Source: Coptis chinensis (taxonomy: Eukaryota > Streptophyta > Magnoliopsida > Ranunculales > Ranunculaceae). Taken from it: DNA of 64,000 nt. The translations under genes were made by a program, and so were the position numbers. Positions within the stretch are counted from its first letter, which is position 1. The number at the start of each line of letters is the position of its first letter. The notes beneath the pieces were generated by a model. That model ran no database searches and had not been told where the DNA came from. It was given only the letters and a program-made list of their open reading frames with translations. Positions 23,978-36,060 of this stretch are shown one piece after another. Where the stretch lies: NCBI GenBank assembly GCA_015680905.1, contig CM027381.1:17089501-17153500 (forward strand), written 5' to 3'.

Positions 23978-24960
23978 GTGGACATTATCAAGAAGATATC
24001 CAAGGAACTGAGGATGCCTTGGGTGATAGTTCCTGATCCTACCCATCTTTTTGAATATTTCAACATGTCTACTGAGGAATTTCTGCAACTGGTTCCTAGC
24101 CATTCCCCCTTTGGGATAAATACTGTGAATTATGGGCGCACAACACTTCCTCCTCCTGTTGATCAGGATGCCAGACTTCTTCCTTCTCCATTTCAGGATG
24201 AATCCTCTTTGATTACTAGAAGAAGAGGAAACCGCAAGGAGAAGAGTTCGAAGGACATCTCTGGTGATGCGGCGACTTCGGGTTTAGTTTAGGAGCCTGC
24301 TGTCAGTGATGATTATGTGATCACTGGCGGGAGGGGCCCTTAACTGTCTTATGAACTGCAAGCGGGCAGAATTTTAAAAGGGGAGTGCGTGCGTCCAACA
24401 GTTCAAAATTGAAAAGGTTTGATACCACTTCTGATGTTACCCCCTCTGGTAAGAAAATGAAGTTTCGCCTTCTCTCTGTTAGTGAAGATACACTTTTTAA
24501 GGTTCCTGCTAGTATTCCCCACTTTTAAGCCCTCGGTAAAATGTAGTCAGACTCCCCATTAGTTCCAGTTCCTTCCACAGGTTCTGAACAAATTAGTGAT
24601 AATGTCCTTCTGATTGTTGACCCTCCCCTCTCTGATAATTGCAAGGGGAAGGGTATTGCTGAAACCACTGCTGTAACTGTCGCTCTCCTTCCTTCTCGAT
24701 CCAATGATAGGAGGGGGTTGAGTGACGACATTCCCTTTTCACCAAGATCTCCAGATTCCCCTGAGAGGGAGATGATTATGGAGATGAGGCGTTAGGGACG
24801 AACTAATGAACTACCTATTACTAACAAGCACTCTGTTAAAGATGTTGATATCGCGTTTGGAGTTTTAGAAGCTGCGCGACTTCCTATTGACAAGACTGAA
24901 GCCAACATAGCTGGGACCTTAGAACTGTCCTTTTGCTGATATGTTGTTCACCTTGCCAAG

Positions 24961-25033
24961 GTAAGACTTTCTTCTCTATTCGGTTTTCGGTTTCTCTCAT
25001 TATGTTTCTTACACATCTTATATTCTTCTCCAG
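24961..25033 (+). other. Intron 2 of the Tat antisense gene
   Basis: 73 bp from AAG|GTAAGAC to TTCTTCTCCAG, joining HLAK to LVNKFLAMKEPIF in frame. Confidence 0.6.
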
Positions 25034-26034
25034 TTAGTGAATAAATTTCTGGCTATGAAAGAACCCATCTTTGCGGCCTCCGCCGATTCATCCACTGATA
25101 TTATGGCTACCGTGAGCTGATCTGGGCGAAAGAGGCTGCTGAGAAGAGAACTGCGAAGCTGCAGCTCCAGGTTGACCAGCTTTTGGTGAAAGAGAAGAAA
25201 TCTAATACTGGCTTCAAGAATATGAGAAACACCATCTCCAACCTTCGGAGCTCTCTAGAGAAAGCTCAAAAAGGAGTCGCTGATGCTACCACTTGGAAAG
25301 TGAAGTTCTTGGAACTGTGCGCCCACTTCACTACTCTGCAAGCAAAACATGACCAAGTCCAAGGGGAACTTAACCGTAGGAACACCGAGATGAGGACCCT
25401 TGGGCAAGCCATTGCCCATGCAAATGAGGTCATGTCAGGCTATAAAAGGGATCTAAAAGGGAAATGTCTTCACTCTGATAAGAAGGCTGATGACCTCTTG
25501 GCAGATACCTCTAAGTTCTATTCTCAAGTGATGAAAGAGGTGAAGAAGAGGTCAACTAAAAATGCCATTCGCTTTGCTCTGCGAGTACTTGATGTTTCTC
25601 GAGAGTCCTTCGATGCTGCCAGACAAGTTAAGTTTGAGGAGGCTATTGAGGTTACTAGATATGTCTCTCAGTTGGATGCTCAGGGGCAATTGACCAACCC
25701 TTTCATCTTGTTTCCTGATCTAGACACCAGTATCTTAGCTATCCAGGAAGAACTTATGCCTGATGCCTCCTCATCCTCTGAAGAAGAAACCGATAATGTC
25801 ATGCCTCCCGTTCAACTTCCTTTTCTGCCAGTTCCAGGTGAATGTTCTGTTCATCCTTTAATCGTTCTAGCTAATCTAACCACACAGTCTGTTCTTGAGA
25901 GTGAAACACGAGTTCTTGACGATGGTGCAATAGCAAGCAGTGATGGTGAACCGAAGTTTGATTCTACCATAAGCTTTTCAGTTGATGTTTCACATAAACA
26001 ATTATTTTTAAACAATTATTCTATGGATTTGTAA

Positions 26035-26964
26035 TATTGAGCTATGTAGCTCATATACAATTTACTTACTGAGCTCTGCAGCTCTTCTATTTTATGCATC
26101 GTCTTGTTTTAATTATCGAGCTCAGAGCTCTTCTAGTTTATGTATACATTAGAAGCACTTTATGTTATATGACATGTGTTACTATGCATACTCTACCCCT
26201 GATGCCCCCAAAATTCATTTGGAACAACAATAGTAGGCTAAACAGATTAAAATGAGGCATGACCAGAATCTGATCAGGATATCATGGGAGTCATTCAAGT
26301 TAACTGTAATTAGGAGTTCGACAAGCAATGTGAGTATGTCTTTGCGAAAGTAACTTGGTGCCATGAGCACAACACTGTGTTTATTAACGATAGGTCCTAT
26401 TTATTTTAAAAAATAAATAAGCTATCACCAGAACAGCAGTGGGGGAGTTTTCCTCAGCGCCATCATACCGATACTGTTCCAGGCCCATGATTTATGTGCT
26501 AGGATTTGGATCCAACCCAGATCTTCCCAGCAACTCCTATGTTGATGCTTCGAGAGCGCTAGGAACTGGCATACAGTTCAGGCTCTCAAGAACACTATCT
26601 TTTGTTCCAAGTCAAACTGGCATATAATTTACTAAATAGTTAGTGTGGTCAGATTCCCTAAAGGCTTAACCCATCGAGGATATTCGCAGTCTGAAAGAAC
26701 TGGCGTACAGTTCTAGCTGCGTGGGAATGAGAAAGGATCTGGCATACATTTCAACTTTCTCATACTCAGTATCACTAGTTCTAAAGCAAATTAGCATATA
26801 ATATTTTTGAACAGATAATGAAAAGTTATTTCCCTAAAAGCTTAGTCCATTGTGGATCATAAATAAAGAATTAATGCAAGGAATAAATTTGATGGCAATG
26901 TGGAGCACTTTATTGATGAATTGAAGAGGAGTGAACAATGCATAGAAAAGCATAGAATAACAAT
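26035..26964. repeat. Tat region between pol and the antisense gene, with tandem repeats
   Basis: The two genes converge here and no coding frame is seen. 26035-26140 holds short GAGCTC-centred repeats (GAGCTCTGCAGCTCTTCTA and relatives). 26560-26870 holds two imperfect copies of a longer unit of roughly 135-175 bp, each with GAACTGGC(A/G)TACAGTTC, then a GGCATATAAT-like site, then CCCTAAA(G/A)GCTTA. An AT palindrome is at 26398-26419. Tandem repeats near the 3' end of Tat elements are a known source of plant satellites. Confidence 0.55.
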
Positions 26965-28299
26965 TTACTGATAGTACTTGCGAAGGTGATGCGCGTTCCA
27001 TGGTTTGACAAGAACATCCCCTTCAACAAAAAAACCAGTTCGACCAACCTTGTCGATGATGTAAGGTCCTTCCCAGTTGGGCCCAAGCTTATCGTTAGGC
27101 TCTAGGATCTCGCGCAAAACTAGATCTCCAGATTTGAAAGACCAAATCCAGACTCTCTTATCGTATGATCTCTTCAGAATCTGTTGGTTAGTAGCTAAAG
27201 CGCGTCGCACACCTTCTCATTTTTCATCTAGGAGATCAATTTCTCTACATAACAACTTCTCATTGTCCAGAGTGTGCACAACATCTGACTTCTAAGTGGG
27301 AGCTACCAGCTCTTGAGGTATGACAGCCTCAGTTCCGTAGGTCAATGAAAATGGTGATTCACCCGTTGACCGTCTGGGTGTAGTTCGGTATGCCCATAGG
27401 ACCTTAGGTAGTTCCTCAACCCATAAACCTTTTGTGTCGTCTAATTTACACTTCATGGTATCCAAGATTACCTTATTAGAGTCCTCAACTTGGCCATTGC
27501 CTTGCGGGTACCTTGGAGTTGAGAACAGATGTGTAATGTGAAACTCCTCACAGAGTTCAACGACCAATCCTCCAGCGAATTGTTGCTTATTATCTGAGAT
27601 GATAACTTTGGGTATGCCGAACCTGCAGACAATATTGTTCCAAATAAACTTTCTGACGTCATGTTCTCGAATGAAGACAAGAGGAACTACTTCTATCCAC
27701 TTGGTGAAGTAATCCATCGCAACTAGTAAGAATCAGACATTGCCAGGAGCAGCTTGTAGAGGTCCTACGATATCAGTTCCCTATTGTGCAAATGGCCATG
27801 GACTGGCCAAGGGGTGCAGTTCTATTGTTGGAGCATGGATGAGCGGAGCATATCGTTGACATTTTTCACATTTGCGGGCAAAAACTTGTGCATCCTTTTG
27901 CATATAAGGCCAAAAGTATCCTTGCCTTAGGATCTTAAGAGCTAGTGTTCTGCCCCCAGCATGACTGCCACAAATTCCTTCATATACTTCTTGCATAACC
28001 TGTTCAGCGAAGTGTGGGAAGAGACATCTGAAGTGAGGTCCCAGAAAGGACTTCTTATACAGATCGTCTCCAACGAGGGTGAATATTTGTATCTTTGCAA
28101 GCAGACGCCTGGCTACATTCTTATCCTCGGGGAGTGCTCCGTCTTTGAGGTAGGACTTATACAGATCCATCCAACTTGGCGTAATGGCTGGAACAACACA
28201 ACCTGATGTAACTGGGAACTGAATGCTAGATCTCTTCTGGAAATCTATAGGGATGGAACGTGCCTCACTGTAGCCCAACATCAAGGCAACATATGCCAA
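26965..28299 (-). pseudogene. Tat integrase
   Basis: Inserts the cDNA copy into the chromosome. The zinc-binding domain is at 28050-27850 (GICGSHAGGRTLALKILRQ, then CEKCQRY, giving the H-H-C-C arrangement). The catalytic core has the three acidic residues: D in TDIVGPL (about 27765), D in IISDNKQQF (27600), E in GNGQVEDSNK (27490). The C-terminal domain at 27210-26965 has GDLVLR, GPNWEGPY and WNAHHLRKYYQ. Stops break the frame just before the first catalytic block (near 27780) and after GNV (27735), and there is a stop at 27292. Confidence 0.85.
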
Positions 28300-28660
28300 A
28301 GTATCTGCGTGTTGATTTTTGGATCGAGGTAGCTGATAGAACTGAATGTTCTCAAACTTTCCTTGAAGAGCCCTTACCAGTTCTAGGTATTTGGCAATTC
28401 ATTCATCCCTGGCTGCATACCCTCTATCAACTTGGAACACAACTAGCCGCGGAGTCACTAAAATTGTGAGGTGTGTTAGGCCCGTGTCGAGGGCCATTGT
28501 GAGGCCAGCAAGTGTCGCCTCATACTCTGCCTCATTGTTAGAGGCGTTCCAACCTAATCGAATAGATTTATCCAGCCGCATATTGTCGGGAGTAACTAAC
28601 ACAGCTCCAACTCCTGTACCTCTGTCATTTGAAGATCCGTCCACAAATAGCCACCATCTA
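28300..28660 (-). pseudogene. Tat second RNase H (archaeal-type)
   Basis: Reads DGSSNDRGTGVGAVLVTPDN from 28641 and then NASNNEAEYEATLAGLTMAL, the N-E-AEY-AL pattern of the RVT_3 RNase H fold with the catalytic D and E visible. A second RNase H after the retroviral one separates the Tat group from most other Ty3/gypsy elements. One stop separates it from integrase (28399). Confidence 0.8.
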
Positions 28661-29239
28661 GAGCTCGACTCCTATGGGTCTGGATGGGAGTTTGGAGATT
28701 CAGACATGATGCCAACATCGAAACTGGGGTGGTTGAATTATACCCCGTGTAAGTCATCGGAAAATCTCACAAGAATTCTGCTAGTGCCTGACCCTTCTCT
28801 GAGATTCTGGGGACGTAAATAATATCATATTCTGATAGTTACACAGACCATTTAGCTAGCCTTCCGCACTGCTCGGCCGCTCTAGAACTGATCATAATTG
28901 GTACTCTGTGATCACTCTGATGGTGTGGGACTCGAAGTATGGTTGTAATTTCTCTGCGGCAAAAACAAGTGCTAAAGTGATTCTTTCGAGTTTAGGGTAC
29001 CTTGTTTCTGCTGGTAGGAGCGTCCAGCTCAAGAAATAGACAGGTTTTTCAACTTTCTTTTTGTCCACACGTATTAGGACAGAACTGATGTTATAGTCAA
29101 ATGAACAGAGATAAAGACCCAGGACTTTGCCCTCAACAGGCTTTGAAAGGATTGGCGGTGCCCCCTGGTATGTTTTAAGTTGATCGAACGCCTTTTGGCA
29201 CTCTTCTGTCCATGTGAAGGAGGTGTTCTTTCACAGTAA
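28661..29239 (-). pseudogene. Tat RNase H
   Basis: Degrades the RNA strand of the RNA-DNA hybrid during cDNA synthesis. In fragments the minus strand shows CQKAFDQLK (about 29195), then GLYLCSFDYNISSVLIR, KPVYFLSW and ETRYPKLERITLALVFAA, the usual order of the gypsy RNase H domain. Frameshifts and stops are present. Confidence 0.7.
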
Positions 29240-30020
29240 CTAAAAGAGGGGTTTGCACTTATCTGAACTATTGGAGATGAACCTGTTCAAAGCTGCTAAC
29301 CTGCCTGTAACTTTTTGAACCTCTTTCATATTTTTAGGTGAGGGCATCTCTATGAATGCTCGGATTTGATCTGGGTTTGCCTCAATCCCTCTCTTAGTAA
29401 CTACGTACCCTAAAAACTTTCCTGATGATACAGCGAAAGCACATTTCGCAGGGTTAAGCTTCATGCGATATTCTCAAAGAACATCAAATGCACGTTTCAA
29501 GTGGGAGAGATGATCTCCTTGTTTCAGACTCTTTATCAGGAGATCGTCCACATACACCTCCACAATGTCGCCTATTAATCCTTCGAACATCTTGTTTACC
29601 AAACGCTGGTATGTGGCTCTTGTATTTTTCAATCCGAATGGCATGACCTAATAGCAGTACATGCCATCCTCGGTTGTGAAATTGGCATGCTTGTGGTCCT
29701 CTTCATATAAAGGGATCTGGTTGTATCCTGACAACCCATCTGTGAAGGATAACAATTCATGTCCATCTGTCACATCCACCAACTTGTCAATTCATGGCAG
29801 AGGGTAGTTGTCTTTCAAACATGCACGATTCAAATCTGTAAAGTTAATATAGATTCTCCATGACCCATTCTTCTTTCTTACTGGGATAATATTAGAAATC
29901 CAGGTGGGGAAATTAATTTCCCTGACAAAATTAGCTGCCTTTAGTTTTTCAACTTCAGCTTTTATCGCCTTGGATCTGTCAGCACCTATCCTTCTCGGTT
30001 TCTGCCTGACTACTACTGTA
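29240..30020 (-). pseudogene. Tat reverse transcriptase
   Basis: Copies element RNA to DNA. The catalytic box VYVDDLLIKS is intact at 29557-29528 (YVDD at 29554-29543). Upstream are VMPFGLKN (29648) and the DGHELLSFTD region (29760-29730). Downstream is KLNPAKCAFAVSSGKFLGYVV (29464) and the thumb/connection block with PSPKNMKEVQKVTGRLAALN. Stops occur at 29651 (before VMPFG) and 29476 (before EYRMK), so this copy cannot make the enzyme. Confidence 0.85.
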
Positions 30021-30725
30021 TCACTGCAGACATTTAGCTGGTGGCATGCCCATTCCTAGAATTTCTTCAAATGACCAAGCAAACACATCTCTGTGCTCTC
30101 GGAGGAACTGTATCAAAGCTTGGCGCTCTTCAGAACTCAACAAGGTGCCGATGAAAGTGGTCTTTGGTGAGCTACCACCCACAATTTCCACTTCCTCTAA
30201 CGGCTCCAGTGAGGGGGGATCCTCCCTCTCTCGTGGGCCTAGGTCCGGGAGAGGTGGATCCAACTGTAATTGCTATTTGGTGGGTCGCCCCACCTCCATT
30301 GGTTCAAAAGGGAGTAGGGACTGCTTCGTCTCTAGCGCGTAGCACGCTTTGGCAGCCACCTGATCCCCTCTGATCGTCTCAATTGTCCCGTTATGCGGGA
30401 ACTTCAAACATTGGTGATAGGTGCTAGGAACAGCTCAAAGTCTGTGTAGCCAAATCCTGCCCAAGATCATATGATAAGGTGTGTTAGATTTTACTACGAT
30501 AAAGTTTATGATGAGATTTACCAGCTCAGTAGCTACGGGTAGTTGGATCTCTCCAACTATCAGAGTTTTGTCCCCACTGAATCCATATAGGTTGGAGTTG
30601 GTGGCGACCATTTCAGATTCAGGGATTTGCAGCTTTTTGAATGCGACATAGTATAGCACATCTGCTGAGCTGCTTGGATCAACCAATATGCGATGCAAAT
30701 CATAATCTCCAAAAAGTAGTGTCAA
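30021..30725 (-). pseudogene. Tat protease and protease-RT linker
   Basis: The protease part (30725-30435) reads HRILVDPSSSADVLYYVAF and ends NTPYHMILGRIWL. The Tat family has D-x-G-S-S-A at the active site; here the third residue position is S, so catalysis is doubtful. The linker (30263-30021) has the typical LSSEERQALIQFLREHRDVF and FAWSFEEILGM leading into the RT. Frames are separated by a stop and a shift near 30430-30270. Confidence 0.75.
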
Positions 30726-30879
30726 AACAAGCGCATCCTCATGGGGGGTCTAGATGCTGCAACATTCAGCCTCAGTGAAGAGGATGAGCGGATCTTTATG
30801 GGGTGCCATGTTAACCTAAGCTCTTGTAGTCAACCATCATCTGCTTGGCGGTGCGTATTTGATATCACGCACCCTTTTC

Positions 30880-31750
30880 AGTGATTTGTCCATTCTGCTT
30901 ACCTGCTTTTCCGGAAATCATATTTATCTAGAGTCGGCCATTGAGCGGTCTAGTACCTGGGGATCTGGACGCGGCTTTGATCTCCTCAGTCAGATCATCG
31001 TGCATTTGCCTTTACTCATGTGCCACAAACTGCTTCAGATACCCCCTTTCAATCAGGTCTTGTAGTTCATTTTTCGGGTCCCGCAGCTCGCAATCTTGTG
31101 ACCCTTACTCTTATGAAACTTGCGAAGAGGTCCTTTCGCTCTCTCGGTACCCGGAGCCCCGGCTTTAGCGAGTCGCCATTTGAGATAACTCTGATTTTTT
31201 ATCGAGTCCAGAACCTCATCTGGCATCTTGTTTAGAGGGGCAAAGTTTCTATCCATCGAGGGAAGAGCTTCTTCAGTTCCTTCCACACGTGGCTTCTTCT
31301 GTGGTTTTCCATCTGCACTACTGGCTACATTTTGGTATTGCCCTCTGGGCATTTGTCCCTTTGATGGAGATTCGGCCCTTTGGCGATTATGATTACGATT
31401 TCTCTTTGATTTTTGAGGGGAAGAATTTCCATTCCCTTCCCGAGGAAGCCTAGGAACTGTCCGACTAATCTTCTTCGCTTCCTGACATCTGTTCAAGACA
31501 TCTTCTTCCCACCCCGCATGAGTTTCAACCCTGTCAAGGAGTTCCTCTAAATCACGGGGTGGTTTCCTGGGGAGAGATCCGAATAAGGCGTTGTTTTCAC
31601 CCAACCCTTGTTTGAATGCTATGATAGCAGTCTGTTCGTCACAAGACTCTATTAGGATTGAAATTTCCATGAACCGTTGCATGTAGGATCTTAACGCATC
31701 TCCCTCCTTTTCTTGATGTTGAACAGTGCATCGATCCGTTTTGGTTGATG
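30880..31750 (-). pseudogene. Tat gag, C-terminal part
   Basis: Reads SYMQRFMEISILIESCDEQT then FKQGLGENNALFGSLPRKPP and LEELLDRVETHAGWEED, the end of the capsid domain, followed by a basic, serine-rich stretch (KSKRNRNHNRQR) and a final block with IERGYLKQFV reached after a frameshift near 31090. The N-terminal half is displaced to 60463-61367 by the 28.7-kb insertion at 31756. Confidence 0.8.
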
Positions 31751-31755
31751 CTTGT

Positions 31756-33328
31756 TGATAAACGTAAAATGATAGTTTTACCTACGAATAAATAATGAGA
31801 CTCAAACGCAAGTAAAACTAAAACTAAACTTTACGTGTGTTATCAAAGTTTTTCTACTCTTGATGCTATCGCAATAGAGTTGGAGTAAAAGATTCATTCC
31901 ACTCCTAGTTCTTTAGAATTAACGTTTTCTAAGATTATCGGTCTATCCAAAGTTACTGAGAGTATGATGGAAATTATACTACGGTGGAAATTATACTAAC
32001 AAGATATGATAATTTGACTACGGAATACTAAACTTGACTATATGTTAAGGAATTAGGGGGGATTGATTCCACCTTAACTTGACTTAATTAACTAGCGAAG
32101 ATTCGTCGTAATCCGAATTGCAATGCTTTCGCATAGCAATTGGGTGTTCCTAATCCCTAATTATTCATGGTAATCTCTACCAACTAACAACTAGCATGTG
32201 AAGCAATCAAACCCATTCTCATGGTGAACTAATTACTTTCTAGATTAAAATGGAAAATTACGACAATTCTACGCTAACAACAATTAAGCTTTCATCCAGG
32301 CTTCCTCAAACCCCTCTAATGGAGGTTTAGCCTAGAGTCAGTAAACTATCATTTCCAATTGAATTCAAACAAGACATAATATTAAAGATTGTAAATTTAC
32401 TTATTTGATCTAATCAATAATAATCTAATGATTCCAAATGAACTAAAACAAGATTAAGAACTAATTTAGAATTATGATTATGATTTAACTAATTATGAAA
32501 TGAAGACAAACTAATTTATAAATTTAACAATACTAAAACTAAATAAGAATTTAATCAATAAATTAAATCTGAATTAAAAACTAATAATTTATTATAAAAC
32601 TAAATATGATTCTAAAATAATAATCTACTTGTTCTAACAGTTATTAATTGAAAGGTAAAACTAGATCTAAAACAAACTATGAAAACTAATTAATGGAGAG
32701 AAAACTAGATCTACAATTATTCACTAATGGCTACCTAATTTTCTACTCGCTTCCGAGTTAAGTCTTGTGTTTTAAAATGGAGGAGACTAGATTCACATTT
32801 TAGTGCATGGGCTGAGGAGCCATGTTTTGGGCCGCAAAATCGAGCCCAATGCCCAATTTCTTCAGTCCACAGAGCCCTTTCCAGCTGGATTTGATTTCAA
32901 TAGACTTTTTGTCCACTTCTGCTCCTCTGATTGGGTTAAGGCTCAGACCATTGGAAAGCTCTTTCCAAGCCGGTCATTTTAACATAAGATAGGCCCAATT
33001 CCAAGGTCTGAGTCCAAAGATATGGCCTTTGGAAGTTCGGCTGACTTTTTGTCTTGTTTCTGCCCGCGTTGACTTTGACTTTTCAGCTTTGACCGGGCTT
33101 TTTAAAGGATTTTTCTCCTTGACTCTTGGCCTTTAATCACAGAACTTTTTAGCAACCAACCCTTGCTCCTTTATCTCACCAAAGTGACACATTTTTGTAC
33201 ATAATTGACTCTAATGCCTAAAATACATAAAAGCACGTAATCAACATTAACTTTTATTTATTACTCGCAAAATTGGTATAAAAGTATTATTGTTAAGGGG
33301 TTAAAACTACAGTTTTGGGCTCTTATCA
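31756..33328 (-). repeat. Element B 3' LTR
   Basis: 1573 bp, TGATAAACG to TTATCA. It is a different subfamily from the A LTR (1388 bp) but shares long blocks such as GGCTCTTATCA, GATTGGGTCAAGG and CTCTAATGGAGGTTTAGCCT. The polypurine tract (complement of AACCACCCCCAAA) follows at 33329-33343. Confidence 0.9.
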
Positions 33329-33343
33329 AACCACCCCCAAATA

Positions 33344-35098
33344 GCATTTTGCTTGTCCTCAAGCAAATATGAGAAATTAGAATAAGTGACCAAAAATGGA
33401 GTTCTAACAATGCCTTAAACCACTAGGAATTTCCTAGTGGACGAGTTATAGCCTCATGAGAGTTTTCCAGTAAGGTTACTCACAAACTTCATTTATACTA
33501 CAACGACTAAGAAATAAAACTATTGTTTCCTTCTTTATGTCTCAACTATCTATACATCTCACTTAGCAATGAATACAGAATAATCAAGTCGAAACCTAAG
33601 CTAATATATACGTAATAATCAATCATCTACGAATAAACATATATACAATGAGTAATACTATGAAATGCACTAGTAGGTCCGTTTATGAAAACTCGGAATA
33701 GCGTCTTTAAGTAGGCCCTCACATAAATGTCAAGGCAAAAACCACTCTGATTTTTCCGCTCAAGTTTCGCTACTCCAGTGCGCAGTGGGCACACTTTACC
33801 TTACAATCTCAATGACACACAAGGAAGCCGGAGTTGATCAAACACATCTGCCACTTACTATCACACTAACCTATTCCTAATTGAGCTAGAGGTCTTTATT
33901 AGGTGTTGCGGGGATTAGAAGATGGTTTAAGAAGGAAGGAAATGGATATTCAAAAATGACAAGTCTGAGATAATAGGGTCTTCATATTACGTAACTAGAG
34001 AAACCCTTGTTCTTTTGCTTCTACACTTTGTTTCCATCCTTAGGCTTTTTATTTTGGCTTTTTGACTCCTTTTATTCTATTTTTGGAATTTTTATTTTAT
34101 TTTTCTTTTTCTTTTTCTTTTCTTTTCTTTGGATGGAAATTTCTTTTCTTTTTCTTTTCTGAAGCAACTAACTAATTTTTGTTTACACAGGTTTTCCCTT
34201 TCTCTTTTCTTCACTCATCCTATTCTCAGACTCATTCTATAGTGGGTAGGTTGATTTTTTTTATTTTGTTTTCTTTTTGTAACATTGTAAAGGATTTGCG
34301 GTTTATGAAAGGCTAAAGAAAGGCTTAAAGGGACGACTAGCGGAAAATAATTCATAGGTTTGAATTTCTGGCTAATTCGATCCAAAGAGGGCCTAAATTC
34401 TTGCTTAGGATATGGTATAGTGATCAAGTAAGTGGACGTGTGATTTCTCTATCCTTATTTTACTTCTCCCTTGTGTCATTTCTCAAATGTTTCACTCATA
34501 TAAGGCTTTAAGCTATATTCTTACAAGATTTGTAGAATAAGTACTCTAGCCTAGATTTCAGAAACTTACTGCCAAACAATCATAGATACCCATGTACTAT
34601 TTAGTTATAGCTAGATGTAGAGATTATTACGCACATATTAACCTAAGTTTCTAAAAACCATTCTCATGCAAAAGCTACGTGAGACTTCTAGATTATTGTG
34701 AGCATAAAGAAAGAAAACAATACCAATATTCCTAAGTGTATAGCATAAACTTTTTATTCATATTTTTAAATTTTTTGAAAATTTACTATAAAACAAGTGC
34801 ATATTACACATATCTATATCCTAACAGATGCTTTAATTACACGTGTTTCTATGCCACCCCCAAACAAGAAGCATGTTTTGTCCTCAAAGTATTTAAATAA
34901 AAAGGGTAGAAAAATACCATGGAAACGCGTGAAATTCTGGAACATCTGCAAAACAAGGTTAAACATACTAATATAGAAAAAGAATAACATACGCAACTCT
35001 ATATGAGTTCCACCCATTACGGGGTTAACAAGAATTAAATTGCTTGGGACATAAGCAGACACAAACTAAAACTAAAAAAAACTTACCTTATCTCCCAT
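33344..35098 (-). other. Element B 3' untranslated region
   Basis: No gene. Homologous to the same region of A. A second polypurine-like tract with flanking TTGAGGACAAA is at 34853-34889 on the minus strand (TTGTTTGGGGGTGGCAT). Confidence 0.6.
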
Positions 35099-36060
35099 TT
35101 AATCGTCATCCTCCTCATCTTCCTCCTCAAAGAGATGAGGTTCCTTCGCGTCCTGCCATGCCATGATAATTTGCCAAGCCCGCCACCGTGTGTCATCAAC
35201 TCGTGCTAACCTGTCGAGTGTTACTATGTCTGATGGGGTGTAAGGGGCAACCAAATGAGGCTGCACCTGCCATCCCGGCCAAGTCATAACTTGAAATGAA
35301 CAAACCACCCAATTGGTGGGTCTCATGACTTCAACCCTTTTCCAATCCGTGAACTGGGTACAGAATACAGGTAAACAACCACGCATGATGCGGCAAACCA
35401 AAACAGGCATAAGAAGATACGTATGCCTCATGCTTTGGGCTCTCTTAAGACTAGCCAATAATACTCGGGGAATGTCATATCAGCGACGTCCCTCAGCTAA
35501 AGCAAGGAAAACGTCACCAGCGGTACTATTTGCAGAAGTAAACTCCACTCCCCCAAAATATTCATCATGATGAATAACATGGTGATTCCTACATTCAGGG
35601 ACAGGCTACCAAGGGCTATGTTATAACATCGTTGGTCCATTATACAAAACACCCCTCCCTCATAATATTCATGGAAATATGTAGTCATAGAAGTATGCAT
35701 TATCGGTCATATATCCCCACGTGTGCATAGGATCAGGCAAGGGCAATCACGAAACTAACGCTACCAAAGACTTACTGAAATCTAGTGTAGTGTCATCAAT
35801 TACAATGGAGAATTTTTGTTCTCCATCTTAGTTACAATAGAATTTAGCATGGTCATAGAAAAAAGCAGTAAACTGAGGTGAATACAAGTCGTCATCACTT
35901 ACCAATAGATGCCGCCATCCTAACTGCAAGATCCTGTCGCAGAACCAACCTCCATAAGTCTCACTTCCCAACAAGTCTTTGAAAGATTGTTCAGGTATAA
36001 CTGTAGGAGATGTCATCACAAAACTATCCTATGGAACAGTTGAAAACGATCCTGGAACAA
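35099..36060 (-). pseudogene. Element B ORF3, broken
   Basis: Minus-strand blocks: MTSPTVIPEQSFKDLLGSET and YGGWFCDRILQLGWRHLLVS (36016-35900), FYDHAKFYCN (35845), then a shifted middle, then SLKRAQSMRHTYLLMPVLVC, TNWVVCSF and LARVDDTRWRAWQIIMAWQD, ending in an acidic run EEEDEEDDD at 35099. It is the best copy of the ORF3 C-terminus. A TAG a few codons before the first ATG (CCATAG) is shared with E. Function unknown. Confidence 0.7.

Larger units (their letters stand above)
10939..26034 (+). pseudogene. Tat antisense gene (gypsy-type 'putative transposase' domain plus coiled coil), split by element A
   Basis: Opens with MNPNWSLVNFGDLSSLELIR. A segment near 11100-11220 reads LTLPLHPLLRECLIHFNLAL, like the LPLHPF block of the plant gypsy-type putative transposase domain (PF04195 type). 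A GT-AG intron at 11486-11563 joins the frame as HSLT-NDSSPWNEL. The frame then meets element A at 11616 and resumes at 23983, giving TVDIIKKISKELRMPWV across the site once A and one GTGGA are removed. A second GT-AG intron is at 24961-25033. The last long open part (25137-26034, with one frameshift before it) is coiled-coil rich (AAEKRTAKLQLQVDQLLVKE, then SNLRSSLEKAQ), followed by an acidic serine stretch SSSSEEETD. Most premature stops are TAG. Antisense ORFs in this position are known in Tat elements; their function is unknown. The copy is broken. Confidence 0.75.

Noticed and set aside
30046..30373. Plus-strand frames opposite the Tat protease-RT linker
   Set aside because: Shadows of the minus-strand linker, which has the family motif LREHRDVFAWS.
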